A DNA stretch of 64,000 nucleotides from Halomonas sp. CUBES01 (GCF_020991005.1 NZ_JAJLLW010000003.1:372001-436000), one strand, 5' to 3'; counted from the stretch's first letter, positions 7,666 through 18,607 are shown. Notes: generated by a model not told the origin, from the letters alone. A program made the numbers and translations.

Positions 7666-9519
7666 ATGGCAATCGAAGACGTGGGGCTTGCGTCGAGCAC
7701 CCTGGTGTTTATGGTGCTGGGTCTGACCCTGGGCGCCTTTATCTGGGGGCGGTTTCGCTACGATCTGGTGGCCCTTGCCGCCCTGCTGGGGTCGGTCATG
7801 CTCGGTCTGGTTCCCGCAGACGACGCCTTTATGGGGTTCGGGCATCCTGCGGTGATTACCGTGGCTGCGGTGCTCGTGCTAAGCCGTGGGTTCGAGCGTT
7901 CCGGCCTGGTGGATATCATCGCCAATCAGGTTTTCAAGGTCGGCGAGCGGCTGATACTTCAGCTACTGGTACTGGTAGGCACCGTGGTGGTGCTGTCCGG
8001 CATCATGAATAACGTCGGTGCGCTGGCGCTGCTCCTGCCGGTAGCCATGCGCCTGGCGCGCGAACACAATACCCCGCCGTCGCTGTTGCTAATGCCGTTG
8101 GCGTTCGGCTCGCTGCTGGGCGGGCTGATTACCCTGATCGGTACCCCCCCGAATATCATTATTTCCAGCTACCGGGCCGACGTTGCGGGCGACAATTTCA
8201 GCATGTTCAGCTTTGCCCCCGTGGGGATTGCCGTGGCGCTGGCCGGGCTGGCGTTCATCGTGCTGGTGGGCTGGCGCTTGACCCCCAAACGCAGTGGGCA
8301 AGCCTCCGCCGCCGACATGTTTGATACCGCCAACTATCTAGTAGAGCTCAAGGTAAACGAAGCGTCAAAAGCCAAAGGGTTGACGCTGCAGCAGCTGCGC
8401 GATGAGCTCGAAGACACCATTCCAGTGCTGGCCGTGGTGCGCGACGACGACCGCCAGGCGGGTTATGCCTTCCACGGCATGCTTCAGGCCGGGGATATTC
8501 TGCTGCTGGAAGCGGGGCCCGAAGAACTCAAATTGCTCGAGGATAAAGCGGGGCTGAGTGCCGTCGCGGAGCTCGAAGAGGACGACGCCGACACCGACTC
8601 AAAAGCGGCCGATGCGTCAACGGAAGAGGGCGAGGCCCATCCGCCCGTCGATACCGCAGGCCTTCAGCTGGTAGAGGTGGTGGTGCGCACCGATTCGATG
8701 ATGATCAACCGCAGCGTGCGGCAACTGCGCCTCAACCATCAATTTGGCCTGCACCTGGTAGCGGTTGCCCGTGACGGCACGCGGCTCAAACAGCGGCTGC
8801 GCGATATTCGTTTCAAGGCCGGCGATATACTGCTCCTGCAGGGCGAAGAAAACGAAATAGCCGAAAGCCTGCCCACGCTGGGCTGCCTGCCGTTGGCCAA
8901 TCGTGACCTCAATCTGGGCCAGCCGCGCAAGCTGATACTTTCGCTTTCCATTTTTGCCGCCGCTATCGTCGCCATGCTGCTGGATATACTGCCGGCGGCG
9001 GTGGCCTTGAGCACCGCCGCCCTGATCTCGCTGCTGATCGGGGTGCTGCCGTTACGCGAGGGTTATCAAGCCATCGATGGCCCGGTGATCGTGCTGCTGG
9101 GGGCAATGATTCCGGTGGGTGAGGCGCTGGAAACCAGTGGCGGGGCCGCGCTGATTGCCGAGGCGCTGCTATCCTGGGGAAGCGACTGGCCGGTGGTGGT
9201 CACCCTGGGGGGCTTGTTCATCCTTTCCATGCTGCTGTCCAACGTGATCAATAATGCCGCAGCGGCAGTCTTGATGGCACCCATTGCGGTGAGCCTGGCG
9301 AACGGCTTTGACGTGTCGCTCGATCCTTTTCTGATGGTGGTCGCGGTAAGCGCCTCCTGCGCGTTTCTGACGCCGATCGGCCATCAGTCCAACACCCTGG
9401 TGCTGGGGCCGGGCGGCTATCGGTTTGGCGACTATTGGAAGCTGGGCCTGCCGTTATCGATCGTGGTGCTGGCCGTGTCCATGCCGATGATCCTGTGGGT
9501 CTGGCCGCTGACGGGGTAA
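7666..9519 (+). CDS. SLC13-type anion permease with two RCK_C domains
   Basis: A 617-residue membrane protein of the divalent-anion:sodium symporter group (SAC1/sulfate-permease-like). It has an N-terminal bundle of hydrophobic helices with the signature IMNNVGALALLLPVA and LITLIGTPPNIIIS. A cytosolic insert contains two TrkA_C/RCK_C domains (about 215-300 and 335-420) with an acidic linker between them (about 300-320). A second membrane bundle contains LSNVINNAAAAVLMAPIA. It probably takes up sulfate or a dicarboxylate. The RCK_C pair suggests gating by a ligand. It stands alone between two terminated units, with a GGAGG ribosome site, so context does not name a substrate. Confidence 0.85.
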   Translation: MAIEDVGLASSTLVFMVLGLTLGAFIWGRFRYDLVALAALLGSVMLGLVPADDAFMGFGHPAVITVAAVLVLSRGFERSGLVDIIANQVFKVGERLILQLLVLVGTVVVLSGIMNNVGALALLLPVAMRLAREHNTPPSLLLMPLAFGSLLGGLITLIGTPPNIIISSYRADVAGDNFSMFSFAPVGIAVALAGLAFIVLVGWRLTPKRSGQASAADMFDTANYLVELKVNEASKAKGLTLQQLRDELEDTIPVLAVVRDDDRQAGYAFHGMLQAGDILLLEAGPEELKLLEDKAGLSAVAELEEDDADTDSKAADASTEEGEAHPPVDTAGLQLVEVVVRTDSMMINRSVRQLRLNHQFGLHLVAVARDGTRLKQRLRDIRFKAGDILLLQGEENEIAESLPTLGCLPLANRDLNLGQPRKLILSLSIFAAAIVAMLLDILPAAVALSTAALISLLIGVLPLREGYQAIDGPVIVLLGAMIPVGEALETSGGAALIAEALLSWGSDWPVVVTLGGLFILSMLLSNVINNAAAAVLMAPIAVSLANGFDVSLDPFLMVVAVSASCAFLTPIGHQSNTLVLGPGGYRFGDYWKLGLPLSIVVLAVSMPMILWVWPLTG

Positions 9520-9574
9520 CGTTCATCCGCGAACATTGATAAGCGTTATTTTATGAAAATTTTGCTACGCTGCT

Positions 9575-9634
9575 AGGCTTAAAGTCTTTGGTTTTAAAGT
9601 AAATGGTCTTAAAGTAAACAGTTTTAAGGTAAAT
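9575..9634 (+). repeat. Four contiguous imperfect 15-bp tandem repeats upstream of glpR
   Basis: Four head-to-tail units of exactly 15 bp: AGGCTTAAAGTCTTT, GGTTTTAAAGTAAAT, GGTCTTAAAGTAAAC and AGTTTTAAGGTAAAT, with the shared core TTAARGT. The array ends 37 bases before the glpR start. It is AT-rich compared with its surroundings and overlaps where a promoter would be expected. A period of 15 bp does not keep sites on one face of the helix, so a simple cooperative operator row is not obvious. It could be a slippage-generated promoter element. Confidence 0.85.
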
Positions 9635-9658
9635 ACGTTCTAAAACGAAAAATAACGT
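9635..9658 (+). promoter_or_regulatory. Candidate GlpR autoregulatory site
   Basis: An inverted repeat ACGTT/AACGT spans a core with AAAACGAAAAAT, only 13 bases before the glpR start codon. The ACGAAAA core resembles the sequences found upstream of glpK and glpS, so repression of glpR by its own product is plausible. Similarity is by eye only. Confidence 0.35.
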
Positions 9659-9671
9659 AACGGGCTGGCTT

Positions 9672-10430
9672 ATGAATCAACAGTTTCGTCAAGACGCGAT
9701 CATCGAGCTGGTCCGCCAGCATGGCTACATGAGCATTGAGCAGCTCACCGACCACTTTGCCGTGACGCCGCAGACCATTCGCCGCGACCTCAACACCCTG
9801 GCCAACGATGGCCGCGTGCGACGCGTGCACGGTGGGGTCGGCATCGAGTCGAGCACGGTGAATACCGCTTACAGCACACGCAAGACCCTGCACTTGGAAG
9901 AGAAGGAGCGTATTGCCCGCTGCCTAGCCGAGCAGATTCCCAACGACGCCTCGCTGTTCATCAATATCGGTACCAGCAACGAGGTGATCGCCCAGGCGCT
10001 GCTCGACCACCAGGGGCTGGAGATCATCACCAACAACCTCAACGTGGCGGCCATTCTGCAGCACAAGGAAGATTTTACCGTGATCATCGCCGGTGGCCAG
10101 GTTCGCTCCCGGGACGGCGGTATTATCGGCGAGGCAACCATCGACTTCATCAATCAGTTCAAGGTCGATTACGGCATTATCGGCATCAGCGGCATCGACG
10201 AAGACGGTTCACTGTTGGAGTTCGACTACCAGGAAGTGCGCGTTGCCCAGGCGATCATCGCCAATTCCCGGCGCGTCTATCTGGCCGCCGATTACTCCAA
10301 GTTCCACCGTAACCCGGTGGTTCGCCAGGGGAATATCGCGCAGCTGGATGCGCTGTTTACCGACCGCAAACCGCCGGAGGCCATTCAGCGCCTGCTGACC
10401 CAGCACGATGTTGCGCTACACCTTGCCTGA
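9672..10430 (+). CDS. glpR: Glycerol-3-phosphate regulon repressor, DeoR/GlpR family
   Basis: A 252-residue DeoR-family repressor. The N-terminal helix-turn-helix covers about residues 1-57 ([20 protein letters not shown]). A C-terminal sugar-phosphate sensor domain begins near residue 75, with [14 protein letters not shown] and the family segment [14 protein letters not shown]. GlpR proteins repress glycerol genes until glycerol-3-phosphate binds. Here glpK follows directly downstream, and the glpSTPQUV-glpD operon lies 10 kb away with similar TCGAAA-type sites, which fits a single regulon. The start is the first ATG after the repeat array; its ribosome site (GGGCTGG) is modest. Confidence 0.92.
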   Translation: MNQQFRQDAIIELVRQHGYMSIEQLTDHFAVTPQTIRRDLNTLANDGRVRRVHGGVGIESSTVNTAYSTRKTLHLEEKERIARCLAEQIPNDASLFINIGTSNEVIAQALLDHQGLEIITNNLNVAAILQHKEDFTVIIAGGQVRSRDGGIIGEATIDFINQFKVDYGIIGISGIDEDGSLLEFDYQEVRVAQAIIANSRRVYLAADYSKFHRNPVVRQGNIAQLDALFTDRKPPEAIQRLLTQHDVALHLA

Positions 10431-10497
10431 GCGGGTAAAAACGATAGGTTTTCATCCTTGAGCATTGAGGGCCGCTGGCGTAGCCTTGAATCATAAG

Positions 10498-10526
10498 AAA
10501 TCGAAACAGATCACACAAAATCGAAA
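10498..10526 (+). promoter_or_regulatory. Candidate GlpR operator pair before glpK
   Basis: Two direct copies of AAATCGAAA begin at 10498 and 10518, 20 bases (two helical turns) apart, 26 bases before the glpK start. The second copy extends to AAATCGAAAAT and matches GAATCGAAAAT upstream of glpS. The spacing and position fit a repressor or activator site for GlpR, but this is inferred. Confidence 0.45.
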
Positions 10527-10552
10527 ATACCCAACAACAAAGCGACGATGTT

Positions 10553-12040
10553 ATGACCTCCTTCATACTTGCCATCGATCAAGGTACCACCAGCTCCCGC
10601 GCCATTCTGTTTGACCGCGAAGGCCATGTCAGCGCCGTGGCGCAGCGGGAATTCACTCAGCACTATCCCTACGACGGCTGGATCGAACACGACCCGGAGG
10701 ATATCTGGGACACCGTGGTGGCCACCTGTCGCGACGTGGTCAAGAACGCGGCGATCGACGTCGACCAGATTGCCGGCGTGGGAATCACCAACCAGCGCGA
10801 AACCACCATCGTGTGGGATAAGAAGAGCGGCAAGCCGGTATACAACGCCATTGTCTGGCAGGATCGGCGAACCTCGGCGCTGTGTCAGCGGCTACGCGAT
10901 GATGGCCATACCGAACGGGTTCAGGCCAAGACCGGCCTGCTCATCGACCCCTATTTTTCCGCCACCAAGCTTGCCTGGGTGCTGGACAACGTCGAGGGCG
11001 TTCGCGCTCGGGCGGAGAAAGACGAGCTGCTGTTCGGCACGGTCGACAGCTTCTTGATCTGGCGGCTGACCGGTGGACGGCGTCACGTGACCGATGCCAC
11101 CAATGCCTCGCGCACGGCGCTGTTCAACATCCATACCCAGTGCTGGGACGACGAGCTGCTCGAGCTGTTCGACATCCCGGCATCACTGCTGCCTGAAGTG
11201 AAAGACTCGAGCGACGATTTCGGCACCATGGATGCCCGCTGGCTGGGCGCCGAGCTGCCCATCGCCGGGGTCGCCGGCGACCAGCAGGCCGCGCTGGTCG
11301 GCCAGGCCTGCTTTCAGCCCGGCATGGGCAAGAGCACCTACGGCACCGGCTGTTTCATGATCGTCAATACCGGCGAAACGCCGTCGCTGTCGCGCAACCG
11401 GCTGCTGACCACCATCGGGTATCGTCTCAACGGCAAGCCCACCTACGCCATGGAGGGCAGCATTTTCGTTGCCGGCGCCACCGTTCAGTGGCTGCGCGAC
11501 GGCCTGAACCTGTTTGCCGACGCGGCGGAAACCGAGGCGCTGGCCCGCAAGACGCGCAGCGGGCACAGTGTTTATCTAGTGCCCGCGTTTACCGGCCTGG
11601 GCGCGCCGCATTGGGATCCCAAGGCACGTGGGGCGATCTTTGGTCTGACCCGTGACACCGGGATCGCGGAAATTGTCGCTGCCGGCCTTCAGGCGGTCTG
11701 TTACCAGACCCGTGATCTCCAGCACTGCATGAATGACGACATGGAAGCGCCTCCCGGTAACCTGCGTGTCGATGGCGGCATGGTCAAGAACAACTGGGTC
11801 ATGCAGTTCCTGGCCGACATGCTCAACGTGCAGGTGGATCGCCCCACCATTCTGGAAACCACTGCGTTGGGCGCTGCCTACCTGGCAGGGCTGCGGCTGG
11901 GCTGGTACCAGACGCTTGACGAGATTGAGGAGCTATGGCGCTGCGAGCGCAGCTTTACGCCCAGCATGGAAGACGCGACGCGCGAATCGCTTTACCAGGG
12001 CTGGCTGGATGCGGTGTCCCGCGTCCGCACTGTGGATTGA
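10553..12040 (+). CDS. glpK: Glycerol kinase
   Basis: A 495-residue FGGY-family kinase, close in length to E. coli GlpK. It opens with the phosphate loop [10 protein letters not shown], followed by [17 protein letters not shown] and the C-terminal FGGY signatures KSTYGTGCF and [17 protein letters not shown]. It converts glycerol and ATP to glycerol-3-phosphate in the cytoplasm, supplying GlpD and phospholipid synthesis. The gene lies 122 bases after glpR with candidate operators between, and is followed by a strong terminator. No glycerol facilitator (GlpF) gene is nearby; uptake appears to be handled by the ABC system on the other strand. Confidence 0.97.
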   Translation: MTSFILAIDQGTTSSRAILFDREGHVSAVAQREFTQHYPYDGWIEHDPEDIWDTVVATCRDVVKNAAIDVDQIAGVGITNQRETTIVWDKKSGKPVYNAIVWQDRRTSALCQRLRDDGHTERVQAKTGLLIDPYFSATKLAWVLDNVEGVRARAEKDELLFGTVDSFLIWRLTGGRRHVTDATNASRTALFNIHTQCWDDELLELFDIPASLLPEVKDSSDDFGTMDARWLGAELPIAGVAGDQQAALVGQACFQPGMGKSTYGTGCFMIVNTGETPSLSRNRLLTTIGYRLNGKPTYAMEGSIFVAGATVQWLRDGLNLFADAAETEALARKTRSGHSVYLVPAFTGLGAPHWDPKARGAIFGLTRDTGIAEIVAAGLQAVCYQTRDLQHCMNDDMEAPPGNLRVDGGMVKNNWVMQFLADMLNVQVDRPTILETTALGAAYLAGLRLGWYQTLDEIEELWRCERSFTPSMEDATRESLYQGWLDAVSRVRTVD

Positions 12041-12064
12041 ATTTCCTTCCTTTATGCACGCGCA

Positions 12065-12099
12065 CGCCGCTATGGCCCCTGGCCGTAGCGGCGCCGTTT
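12065..12099 (+). terminator. Terminator of glpK
   Basis: A long GC-rich stem: CGCCGCTA pairs with TAGCGGCG, a T/G mismatch follows, then GGCC pairs with GGCC around a CCT loop (12065-12093). It is followed by a short T-rich stretch (GTTTGTT). It lies 25 bases after the glpK stop. Confidence 0.75.
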
Positions 12100-12612
12100 G
12101 TTATCCCCAGAGCTATTATGCCAAGAGCTATTAGCCCTTAGTCGAGTGGTGTTATCCCCCGCATGGCGTATACTGCCTCGCGTTTGCCCAGTTGCTCTGG
12201 GTTGGTCTCCTGCCTTCTCGGCGCGTCATGCGCCCGTGTTTTTCCGCTGTGAAATTCTATGACACCCTTTTCACCCGTTCGCCGCGTTTGTAGTCAAACT
12301 ACAACGCCGCCTGCGGCCAATGATGCATTGTGGCTTTTACGGCAGTGCACCATAGTGAAGTCATGGATCAGGGCGGCGTGTCGTTATCCCGGTGTGCTGG
12401 CGTGATCCCTGCTACAACCGAGGCGCTTCTGCATTACCCAGGCGCTTCACGCGAAGGTCTTGTAACGCTTGTGACCCTATCGCAGTCACCGAACTGGACA
12501 CTTATCCGGTCCAGCATGAGTAGCAACGTCACCATTCGTCACTAACAAGATGGCTGCTTAACGATTAACGACAATAGTAAGCAGCGGATGACCATACCAT
12601 GAGGGTTTAACC
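12100..12612. other. Non-coding stretch between glpK and a small gene
   Basis: About 510 bases without a convincing gene. It contains a 10-bp direct repeat AGAGCTATTA at 12109 and 12124 (period 15), and a weak hairpin GGCGC/GCGCC followed by CGTGTTTTT at 12220-12243 that could end a short transcript. It also has a small inverted repeat TTGTAGT/ACTACAA near 12290 and CTGGAC/GTCCAG near 12493-12514. A small RNA is possible but not supported by any family I recognise. The last part must hold the promoter of the 74-residue gene. Confidence 0.4.
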
Positions 12613-12837
12613 ATGAACTGCACCGAATTAAGCCAACAAGCCGACCGTATCGCGAATACTTTCAGCAAGCAGGACCTTGCCAAGCTGGTGCTGGCGCTAA
12701 AGGGTCAACGCGAGTCTCTGCAACATGCGGTCGAAGTCATTGACACCATCGATAACCGTATGGGTTACACCCTCGAGGAAGCCTGGGACGAGGTGCTGGC
12801 AGGGGATTCTCAACTGCTGGTCGAGAACGAAGAATAA
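12613..12837 (+). CDS. Small acidic protein of unknown function
   Basis: A 74-residue protein with a good ribosome site (GAGGG 8 bases before the ATG) and its own downstream terminator, so it is probably real. The sequence is mainly helical by appearance, without membrane segments, cysteines or a known motif. It is acidic at the C-terminus (ends VENEE) and has a central stretch rich in Leu, Val and Ile (LAKLVLALKG). I do not recognise the family. It stands alone between glpK and the convergent glpD, so context gives no function. Confidence 0.65.
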   Translation: MNCTELSQQADRIANTFSKQDLAKLVLALKGQRESLQHAVEVIDTIDNRMGYTLEEAWDEVLAGDSQLLVENEE

Positions 12838-12856
12838 CCGCTAGCCTGGCGAGTCA

Positions 12857-12893
12857 TGAAAGCCCCCTGACGGTCTCCGTGAGGGGGCTTTCA
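12857..12893. terminator. Bidirectional terminator between the small gene and glpD
   Basis: A perfect 12-bp stem (TGAAAGCCCCCT / AGGGGGCTTTCA) with a 13-base loop that contains a small CGG/CCG inner pair. It lies between two convergent genes. The A- and T-rich stem ends make it usable on both strands, although long T-tracts are missing. Confidence 0.75.
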
Positions 12894-12920
12894 GCGTTGG
12901 GCGGGACGGCAAGCGCTCAT

Positions 12921-14570
12921 TTAGGTGGTGACTTCCTGCTTGGGCACATAGGGTTGGGCGGTATCACGATGTGCGGCAAAGTACGCTTCAAAACGCTGGT
13001 CTGCTTCCTCGCCAAACAGCACGCGGCAGGCTTCTCTCAAGCCCTTTGACTGGCGAAGCTGCTCGTGGTGTACCACCAGCGAAACCTTTGCCCGGCGGCG
13101 CAGGAAATCCTCGAGCTGCGTAATCATCTCGTGGTCGCGGGCATGTTCGAGTTCGCAGCGGATATACTCGGTGCCTTCGATGAGAATGTCGGCCTCGGCT
13201 GGATCCTGGCGAATCTTTTCCAGCATGGGCATCGCCTGTTCGGCGTAGCGCCGCCATAGGCGCGATGATAAGGGCTCCGACGAGGTCGTCGCGGTCATGG
13301 CGTCCAGGTTCATGCGCTTGGCGTGATCCATGAACTGCTGCTTGACGGCGTTCGGCGGCTCGCCATACCAGCGAAAGTCCTGATCGGGTAGCTCGACGCC
13401 CAGTTCTGCCACTGCTTCGGCGATTTCATCCCCCACGTTGAGGCAGTCGGTCAACTTGCCGCCGAAGATGCTGATGTGCGCGCTATCGGCATTGGTATCT
13501 ACGACATGCTTGCGCGACAGCTGCAGGAAGTCGCGGTCACTTCCCTGGTCGGACTTGATCGCCAGCGGGCGAACACCGCATCGGGTCGAAATGATATCCT
13601 CCTGGCCAAGAGGCTTGTCGAGGGTCAGGCGCTTATTGATGTTTTCCAATACGAAATCGATGTCCTCGGCGGTGACCTCGACCTCGGGGTGCTCCATATG
13701 GGTGTCGGTGGTGCCGATGCAGGTGCGGTTACCCATGGGAATCACGAAGAACAGCCGGCCATCGTCGGCAAAAAACGCCAGCACGCGCTTGGTGTCCGTC
13801 AGTTGCGGCACGATCAGGTGAATACCCTTGGAATACAGGTGCTGGTGGGTGGTCTTCTGCCCGGTCAGCGCGTTGTGCTGATCCACCCAGGGGCCCGCTG
13901 CATTGATCAGCACCTTGGCGCGGATATCAAACGTCTCGCCGTTCATCACGTCGCGGGCCTTGGTCACCCAGTAGTCACCTTCACGCTCGGCGCCCAGTGA
14001 TTCGACATAATTTGCCGCGATGGCGCCATAGTTGAGGGCGTGGCGGACGAAATTGAAGACGAAGCGTGCGTCGTTATCGTGCAGATAGGCATCGGAATAT
14101 TCAAAGCCGCCGATGGAGTCTTCAATGCCGATGATCGGCTCTTCACGCTTGATATCCTTCGGCGATAGCAGGCGAGGGCGCTGGGTGAATGCGTTGCCCA
14201 TCAGCCAGTAAAGCCAGGTACCGATCCATAAATAACGCGGCGAGTGGCGAAATCCACGGGTGATATTGGTGAGAAAGCGGATTTCCTGGACGGTAGATGG
14301 ATAATTCTCAATCAAATGGTTACGGCTCTTGCAAAGCTTTCTTACCAGGGAAAAGTCTTTGCTTTCCATATACTTGATGCCTCCCCAAACAAGGTTGGAG
14401 GAGTGCATGCTGGTGCTGCCGGCAAAGTCGCCGCGATCGATCAGGGCGACCTTGGCGCCTTTGCCCGACAGCGCAGCGGCGGTGGCGGCACCGTTGATGC
14501 CACCACCAATGATCAGTACGTCGAATGCGTCGCTGTGCAGTTGCTCGATATTTCGGTTACGCAGTTTCAT
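12921..14570 (-). CDS. glpD: Aerobic glycerol-3-phosphate dehydrogenase
   Basis: A 549-residue FAD-dependent dehydrogenase. The N-terminal dinucleotide-binding loop is VLIIGGGINGAATA (about 18-31). It is followed by the GlpD signature HSSNLVWGGIKYME (56-69), FAD-contact and catalytic-domain segments (GVRPLAIKSDQG) and a C-terminal helical domain. It oxidises glycerol-3-phosphate to dihydroxyacetone phosphate at the inner membrane and passes electrons to quinone. It is the last gene of the glpSTPQUV operon, separated from glpV by 156 bases containing a GC-rich hairpin, so it may be expressed at a lower or separate level. The ribosome site (GGAT) is weak. Confidence 0.96.
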   Translation of the reverse strand: MKLRNRNIEQLHSDAFDVLIIGGGINGAATAAALSGKGAKVALIDRGDFAGSTSMHSSNLVWGGIKYMESKDFSLVRKLCKSRNHLIENYPSTVQEIRFLTNITRGFRHSPRYLWIGTWLYWLMGNAFTQRPRLLSPKDIKREEPIIGIEDSIGGFEYSDAYLHDNDARFVFNFVRHALNYGAIAANYVESLGAEREGDYWVTKARDVMNGETFDIRAKVLINAAGPWVDQHNALTGQKTTHQHLYSKGIHLIVPQLTDTKRVLAFFADDGRLFFVIPMGNRTCIGTTDTHMEHPEVEVTAEDIDFVLENINKRLTLDKPLGQEDIISTRCGVRPLAIKSDQGSDRDFLQLSRKHVVDTNADSAHISIFGGKLTDCLNVGDEIAEAVAELGVELPDQDFRWYGEPPNAVKQQFMDHAKRMNLDAMTATTSSEPLSSRLWRRYAEQAMPMLEKIRQDPAEADILIEGTEYIRCELEHARDHEMITQLEDFLRRRAKVSLVVHHEQLRQSKGLREACRVLFGEEADQRFEAYFAAHRDTAQPYVPKQEVTT

Positions 14571-14697
14571 AGCGGATCCAGATTAGCAAAGTAAAAGCCC
14601 CGTTCACCCGCTCAGGTAGCCAGTAGGCGGTGGTGCGACGTGAAGCCGGAAGGGCTATCGCGGAGTCGATAGAGGGTGCCGCCGATGAAGCCGGAAA

Positions 14698-14718
14698 GGG
14701 CGGGCCCGAGGCCCGCCC
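14698..14718 (-). terminator. Terminator or attenuator between glpV and glpD
   Basis: A 9-bp GC-only stem (GGGCGGGCC / GGCCCGCCC) with a 3-base loop, followed on the minus strand by TTTCC. It sits 8 bases after the glpV stop. The short T-run suggests partial termination, which would raise the transporter genes over glpD. Confidence 0.6.
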
Positions 14719-14726
14719 GACCGGTA

Positions 14727-16466
<1,740 letters not shown>

Positions 16467-16540
16467 ATTAACCTCGTTATGTTGTGATCTTCCCTAATGG
16501 CGAATCCGTCCCTGAGACCGCTTTGGTTTTCTGCGCTGGG

Positions 16541-16813
16541 TTACCCCCAGCGCATCAGCACCAACAGCCAGGCAAGCGAGGCGGCCAGTGCTAACCAAAT
16601 GGATAATGAGGTGTAGCCAATCACCCCAAGATGAATGAACGCAGCAGACAGCAGGCCAACAAACAGCCGGTCGCCGCGGGTCGTCGAGATGGGCAGAAAG
16701 CCCTTGCGTTCAATAGTGGGGGAAACGATTTCCCATACCGTCATGCCTGCCAGCATCGCCGCGATGGCGGAAAAGAAAATGGCCGTGGGTACCGTCCATA
16801 CCATCCAAGACAT
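16541..16813 (-). CDS. glpU: DUF2160 small membrane protein GlpU
   Basis: A 90-residue protein with two or three hydrophobic helices (about 4-25, 45-68 and 70-88) separated by a polar loop (SPTIERKGFLPISTTRGDR). It matches the DUF2160 type of protein that occupies the GlpU position in glpSTPQUV operons. It has a very strong ribosome site (AAGGAGG) and starts 11 bases after glpQ. Its role in the glycerol transporter is not established; it could be an accessory membrane subunit. Confidence 0.88.
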   Translation of the reverse strand: MSWMVWTVPTAIFFSAIAAMLAGMTVWEIVSPTIERKGFLPISTTRGDRLFVGLLSAAFIHLGVIGYTSLSIWLALAASLAWLLVLMRWG

Positions 16814-16824
16814 ACATCACCTCC

Positions 16825-17721
16825 TTAGGTACGACCCAGGGCAAAGCCCTTGGCGATATGGTTGCGGACAAAGTAGACCACCAGAACGCCGGGGATGATG
16901 GTCAATACACCGGCGGCGGCAAGCGTGCCCCAGTCGATCCCTGACGCCGTGGACGTACGCGTCATGATCATGCCGATGGGCTGCGCGTCGGTGGACGTCA
17001 GCGTGCGCGCCAGGAGTAGTTCGACCCACGAGAACATGAACAGGAAGAACAGCGTGACGCCAATGCCTGAGCGAATCATTGGAATGAAGATCTTGACGAA
17101 AAAGCGCGGGAAGCTGTAACCGTCGATGTAGGCCGTTTCGTCGATTTCCTTGGGCACGCTGCTCATGAAGCCTTCCAGAATCCAGATGGCCAGCGGGATA
17201 TTGAACAGGCAGTGGGCCAGCGCCACGGCAATGTGCGTATCAAAGAGCCCCACCGAGTAGTAAAGCTGGAAATAGGGCAGCAGGAACACGGCCGGTGGCG
17301 CCATCAGGTTGGTCAGCAGCCAAAAGAACAGGTGCTTGTCGCCAATGAAGCTGTAGCGGCTGAAGGCATAGGCGGCGGGAAGTGCCACGCAAATGGTGAT
17401 CAGCATGTTCATCAGTACATAGGCGATCGAGTTGACGTACCCCATGTACCAGCTTGAGTTGGTGAAGATGCCGATGTAGTTGTCGAACGTCAGGTTCTCC
17501 GGCCACATCGTCATGGAGCCCAATATTTCGCTGTTGGTCTGCAGCGACATGTTCAGCAGCCAGTAGATCGGCAGAATCATCAGCACCAGGTAGAGCCCCA
17601 GCAGCAGTCGCGAACGGAGCCTGCTGCGTGCGTTGCGCTTGCGCCGCTGAGTCGGGGTGACGCGGCTGAAGATGGTATTGTACTTTTCACCCGGCTGGGT
17701 GTTGTCGAGTTGGTAACTCAT
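16825..17721 (-). CDS. glpQ: Glycerol ABC transporter permease GlpQ
   Basis: A 298-residue binding-protein-dependent permease of the MalG type: a basic cytoplasmic N-terminus, then about six membrane helices. The EAA loop, which contacts an ATPase subunit, reads EIDETAYIDGYSFPRFF (about 190-206). I start it at the ATG 17721, because GGGAGG lies 8 bases upstream. A GTG three codons earlier falls within that ribosome site. It follows glpP by one base and precedes glpU by 11. The name refers to the glycerol transporter subunit, not the phosphodiesterase also called GlpQ. Confidence 0.9.
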   Translation of the reverse strand: MSYQLDNTQPGEKYNTIFSRVTPTQRRKRNARSRLRSRLLLGLYLVLMILPIYWLLNMSLQTNSEILGSMTMWPENLTFDNYIGIFTNSSWYMGYVNSIAYVLMNMLITICVALPAAYAFSRYSFIGDKHLFFWLLTNLMAPPAVFLLPYFQLYYSVGLFDTHIAVALAHCLFNIPLAIWILEGFMSSVPKEIDETAYIDGYSFPRFFVKIFIPMIRSGIGVTLFFLFMFSWVELLLARTLTSTDAQPIGMIMTRTSTASGIDWGTLAAAGVLTIIPGVLVVYFVRNHIAKGFALGRT

Positions 17722-17722
17722 G

Positions 17723-18607
17723 TCACGCACCTCCCTGGGAATTCTTGTCTTTCTGCATGTTCATGATGGTGGTGTAGAACACCCAGCTCACCAGCAGGAT
17801 GACCAGGAAGTAGATAATCGAGAAGGCCGCCGATGGCCCCAGATCCTGCTGGCCGACCGCCATGGTGGTCAGCGACTGGCTCAGGAAGGTGGTCGAACTG
17901 CCAGGGCCGCCGCCGGTCAGCACGAACGGCTCGGCGTAGATCATGAACGAGTGCATGAAACGCAGCAGGACGGCAATGACCAGCACATTGGTCAGTTTGG
18001 GCAATTGGATGTAGCGAAAGACGGCCCACTTGGAGGCACGGTCGATGCGCGCCGCCTGGTAATAGGCATCGGGAATGGAGCGCAGGCCGCTGTAGCAGAG
18101 CATGGCAACAAGCGGTGTCCAGTGCCACACATCCATCAGGATAATCGTCAGCCAAGCGTCCGTGCCGTCGCGGGTGATGTTGTAGTCCACGCCCAACTGA
18201 CGTAGCCCCCAACCCATCAGGCCGATATCGCCCCGGGTGAAGATCTGCCAGATGCTGCCGACCACGTTCCAGGGAATCAGCAAGGGCAGGGTGATCAGGA
18301 TGAGTACGGCCGACGCCTGCCAGCCGCGTTTGGGCATGATCAGCGCAATGCCGATGCCCAGCGGCACCTGAATGGCCAGGATGGTCAGCGAGAAAACGAT
18401 CTGGCGCAGAAAGGCGGCCTGCAGCTCAGGATCGTTGAGCATGGCCCTGAACCATTCAGTGCCGGTAAAAAAGCTCGCATTGGGGCCGAGCACATCCTGA
18501 ACCGAATAGTTGACGACGGTCATCAGCGGTACGATCGCGGAGAACGCGACCAAGATCAGCATGGGCAGTACCAGTAGCCATGCGCGGTTGTTATAGACTT
18601 TATTCAT
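17723..18607 (-). CDS. glpP: Glycerol ABC transporter permease GlpP
   Basis: A 294-residue permease of the MalF type with about six membrane helices, the first at residues 10-30 (LLVLPMLILVAFSAIVPL). The EAA loop reads DAYYQAARIDRASKWAVFR (about 183-201). Its start overlaps the glpT stop by 8 bases (ATGAATAA), indicating coupled translation. It pairs with GlpQ to form the membrane channel of the glycerol importer. Confidence 0.9.
   Translation of the reverse strand: MNKVYNNRAWLLVLPMLILVAFSAIVPLMTVVNYSVQDVLGPNASFFTGTEWFRAMLNDPELQAAFLRQIVFSLTILAIQVPLGIGIALIMPKRGWQASAVLILITLPLLIPWNVVGSIWQIFTRGDIGLMGWGLRQLGVDYNITRDGTDAWLTIILMDVWHWTPLVAMLCYSGLRSIPDAYYQAARIDRASKWAVFRYIQLPKLTNVLVIAVLLRFMHSFMIYAEPFVLTGGGPGSSTTFLSQSLTTMAVGQQDLGPSAAFSIIYFLVILLVSWVFYTTIMNMQKDKNSQGGA

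Noticed and set aside
12325..12360. TGCATTGTGG...TGCACCATAG resembling an NtrC enhancer site
   Set aside because: The two halves do not keep the required spacing and symmetry of TGCACCA-N5-TGGTGCA, and no nitrogen gene is nearby.
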